The notes under the pieces were generated by a model, which was given only the letters and a program-made list of their open reading frames with translations, was not told the DNA's origin and ran no database searches. From assembly GCA_002294405.1 (NCBI GenBank), contig DBFP01000055.1:68925-132924 (forward strand): 64,000 bases of DNA. Direction: 5' to 3'. How positions within the stretch are numbered: position 1 is the first letter of the stretch; each line of letters begins with the position of its first letter. The position numbers were made by a program, and so were the translations under genes. This stretch comes from Anaerolineales bacterium UBA877 (GTDB lineage Bacteria; Chloroflexota; Anaerolineae; Anaerolineales; Villigracilaceae). Shown piece by piece: positions 61,809-64,000 of this stretch.

Positions 61809-63953
61809 ATGGATAAGATCATCTGGTTGATACCCCTTCCGCCTTTGCTTTCGTTTTTTACAATAATCATTTTCACGAACAAACGCAAAGCGCTCAGTCA
61901 TGGCATTGCCATTGGCGCAGCTGGCTTATCGTGGCTGGGTAGCATGATTATTTTTATCCGCGCAATAGGTTTGGAAGAATTCGGAATACACATTTTCGGA
62001 TCCAACATCAATTGGCTTCCCACCGGCAACACCTGGCTCAAGATAGGTGTCCAAATTGACCCCCTTGCAGCAGTGGTGATCTTTTTCGTAGCCTGGACAG
62101 TCCTGGCGATCTTTATCTACAGTGTCGGGTACCACAACTTTGGACAACCAAAAGGGGATCACGACAAAGCCGGCCTTCCGCCTCATGGCGCAACCATTAT
62201 TGAAGAAGGCCATACCCATACAGTTCCCTCCATTGAGCCGATGTACTCACGGTTTTTTGCCTTTATCAGCTTATTCGCTTTTGGGATGTATACCCTGGTA
62301 GTTTCCGATAACCTGTTGACACTTTTCGTCGGGTGGGAGATCATGGGTTTGTGTTCCTATTTGTTGATCGGATTCTGGTTTGGCAAACCAACTGCTCGCA
62401 ACGCAGCAATCAAGGCTTTCATGACCACCCGGGTTGGAGATGTATTCATGCTGCTGGGCATTGCCTTTGTTTATTCATTCACCGGTTCACTATCTTATAA
62501 TGAAATATTTAAACCTGAAATGCTGCATGCCCTGGCTTCCACGCCCGCATTCTTTGGACTATCCGCAGCCGGAATCATTGGATTGCTATTATTCATTGGT
62601 ACAGTGGGGAAATCTGCACAGTGGCCCCTTCACATTTGGCTGCCAGATGCCATGGAAGGACCGACCCCGGTAAGTGCAATGATCCATGCCGCGACGATGG
62701 TCTCTGCCGGTGTTTACATGGTCATCCGGATGTTTCCACTTATATCCGCTGGCTGGGTGGAAGGCATGCCGCTCAACACCACCATGAGTGTTATCGCCTT
62801 TATAGGTGCATTCACAGCACTATTTGCTGCGACCATCGCAGTGGCTCAAAATGATATTAAGAGGGTACTTGCTTACTCAACCATCTCCCAATTGGGGTTC
62901 ATGATCGCCGCTTTGGGAATTGGTGCTTATGTGGCGGCAGCTTTCCACCTGGTGACTCATGCCTTTTTCAAGGCTCTACTTTTCCTGGGTTCCGGGTCGG
63001 TAATCCATGGCATGGAACATGGCATCCTGCATACAGGTGAGCATGTCGATCCCCAGGATATGTTCAACATGGGTGGCTTACGGAAGAAGATGCCGATAAC
63101 ATTCTGGACCTTTTTGATAGGGGGATTTGCTTTGTCCGGGTTTCCGCTATTAACTGCCGGATTTTGGTCCAAGGATGAGATCTTTGCGGAGGCCTTCGGG
63201 AACGGACACATTTTGGTCTTTCTCACTTTGGCATCTGCAGCATTTTTAACGGCATTTTACACGATGCGTCAAATTACCCTCACTTTCTTTGGAAAACCAC
63301 GCACAAAGGCAGCCGAGCATGCCGGTGAGACAGTTTGGACCATGACGTTGCCGCTGGTTGTCCTGGCCGTTTTCGCAATTGGATACGGGTGGATCGGGAT
63401 TCCGGAGCAATTCCCCGGCTTGGGCGGTCTGCTACCGAATTGGTTCCATGAATTTGTCGGCGGGACGCTCGCTGAGATACCCAAAGCAATCGAGTTCAGC
63501 TGGATACCTTTGCTAACCTCGGTGATTGTTTCCCTTGGTGGTTTGTTTGTGGGTTGGTTGGTTTACAGAAATGTACAATCTCCCGAGAAAGATTTCATGC
63601 AAATTTCCGTGTTAAAGAATAAGTGGTATTTCGATGAAATTTATAATGTCATATTTATCAAACCAGCCACATGGGTTGCAGAAAAGTTTACCTCCCTTTA
63701 TATGGACCAGAAATTGATCGATGGAATCTTGCATGGCGTGGCGCGACTATCTCTTTTTATGGGGCATGTTTTCCGGAATTATTTCGACAAACCTGTGATT
63801 AATGAATTCCTGGGAGATGGAACGGGTAATATAGTGAAGGCATCTGGGTCTGGATTGCGCAAAATCCAAGCAGGAAGGATCCAGTATTACATGTTGGTTT
63901 CAGTCGTTGTGTTGGTCATTTTCGCATTGGTATATTATTTTCTGGCGGTATAA
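61809..63953 (+). CDS. nuoL: NADH-quinone oxidoreductase subunit L
   Basis: 714 aa, full-length antiporter-like subunit. Key residues are in GWEIMGLCSYLLIGFW (Glu on TM5), the helix region GKSAQWPLHIWLPDAMEGPTP-like (split; the Lys/His-bearing discontinuous helix), SAMIHAATMV, and NDIKRVLAYSTISQLG. The C-terminal part holds the lateral helix and final membrane anchor. A His/Gly-rich external loop near residues 115-140 (DHDKAGLPPHGATIIEEGHT) is longer than in E. coli. It is the distal proton pump of complex I. Confidence 0.95.
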   Translation: MDKIIWLIPLPPLLSFFTIIIFTNKRKALSHGIAIGAAGLSWLGSMIIFIRAIGLEEFGIHIFGSNINWLPTGNTWLKIGVQIDPLAAVVIFFVAWTVLAIFIYSVGYHNFGQPKGDHDKAGLPPHGATIIEEGHTHTVPSIEPMYSRFFAFISLFAFGMYTLVVSDNLLTLFVGWEIMGLCSYLLIGFWFGKPTARNAAIKAFMTTRVGDVFMLLGIAFVYSFTGSLSYNEIFKPEMLHALASTPAFFGLSAAGIIGLLLFIGTVGKSAQWPLHIWLPDAMEGPTPVSAMIHAATMVSAGVYMVIRMFPLISAGWVEGMPLNTTMSVIAFIGAFTALFAATIAVAQNDIKRVLAYSTISQLGFMIAALGIGAYVAAAFHLVTHAFFKALLFLGSGSVIHGMEHGILHTGEHVDPQDMFNMGGLRKKMPITFWTFLIGGFALSGFPLLTAGFWSKDEIFAEAFGNGHILVFLTLASAAFLTAFYTMRQITLTFFGKPRTKAAEHAGETVWTMTLPLVVLAVFAIGYGWIGIPEQFPGLGGLLPNWFHEFVGGTLAEIPKAIEFSWIPLLTSVIVSLGGLFVGWLVYRNVQSPEKDFMQISVLKNKWYFDEIYNVIFIKPATWVAEKFTSLYMDQKLIDGILHGVARLSLFMGHVFRNYFDKPVINEFLGDGTGNIVKASGSGLRKIQAGRIQYYMLVSVVVLVIFALVYYFLAV

Positions 63954-63962
63954 CGGGAAAGC

Positions 63963-64000
63963 ATGGAATCCTTCAAAAAACATTCCGGAGCAAATGATGG
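63963..64000 (+). CDS. start of the next gene, presumably nuoM (cut by the window edge)
   Basis: After the nuoL stop there are two candidate starts. ATG 63963 (reading MESFKKHSGAND) has GGGAAAG upstream; ATG 63997 has GGAG six bases upstream. Either could begin nuoM, the usual next gene, but too few codons are in view to confirm it. Confidence 0.3.
   Translation, partial: MESFKKHSGAND

Noticed and set aside
1..64000. Genomic island, prophage or insertion sequence
   Set aside because: No integrase, transposase, terminal repeats or tRNA-flanked boundary was recognised.
1..64000. CRISPR array
   Set aside because: No regularly spaced direct repeats were seen.

Overview
This 64 kb window is a bacterial chromosome segment with about 55 genes and no phage, insertion sequence, CRISPR array, rRNA or tRNA that I could recognise. 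The gene content suggests an anaerobic or facultative member of the Chloroflexota, probably Anaerolineae. Clues are membrane proteins with Pro/Thr-rich linkers (a zinc-ribbon/LysM protein and a parvulin), a split complex I cluster without the peripheral-arm genes, several cluster-5 peptide transport proteins, and corrinoid MttB-family methyltransferases. The assignment is inferred from gene content, not from a marker-gene tree.

Region 1 (78-14881, all +) is the most distinctive. It holds one corrinoid protein, three MttB-family methyltransferases without an in-frame amber codon, a complete five-gene cluster-5 (dipeptide/oligopeptide type) ABC importer, a cytosolic S9 peptidase, an M20 amidohydrolase and a methyltetrahydrofolate methyltransferase of the AcsE/MtgA type. 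Read as one pathway, an N-methylated peptide or N-acyl/amide conjugate is imported, hydrolysed and demethylated to a corrinoid protein, and the methyl group passes to tetrahydrofolate. A LysE-type exporter follows on the opposite strand. No corrinoid reductive activase is present in the window.

Region 2 (16090-25165) holds thioredoxin reductase, malate dehydrogenase and a citrate synthase closely resembling the mitochondrial type. Next come methylglyoxal synthase with a methyltransferase, a zinc-ribbon/LysM membrane protein, and a three-gene E1alpha-E1beta-'E2' operon. In the third gene of that operon a lipoyl domain and an E3-binding-like segment are fused to a NeuD/PglD-type hexapeptide acyltransferase instead of the normal E2 catalytic domain.

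Region 3 (25256-44820, mostly -) is a mixed accessory region: an HSL-type esterase, an SRPBCC-PDZ-DinB fusion, a possible transglutaminase-fold protein, a maltodextrin-active amylase, a ferritin-like/VIT1 fusion, two aldo/keto reductases, a MarR-controlled heterodimeric ABC exporter, and an SDR-phosphorylase-Nramp-UspA run. A fused membrane/spermidine-synthase-like protein sits within it on the + strand. The MarR promoter is clear: TTGACG-17-TATAGT, with a perfect TAGTTAA-N6-TTAACTA palindrome over the -10 box.

Region 4 (45040-63953) is housekeeping: rnc-smc, a parvulin foldase, rpsF-ssb-rpsR, a PHP-domain metallohydrolase, secG with a strong promoter, a second cluster-5 binding protein with an M20 dipeptidase, a YqhQ-like DUF1385 protein and a DUF362 protein. 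It ends with nuoA-H-J-K-L, which runs off the window before nuoM.
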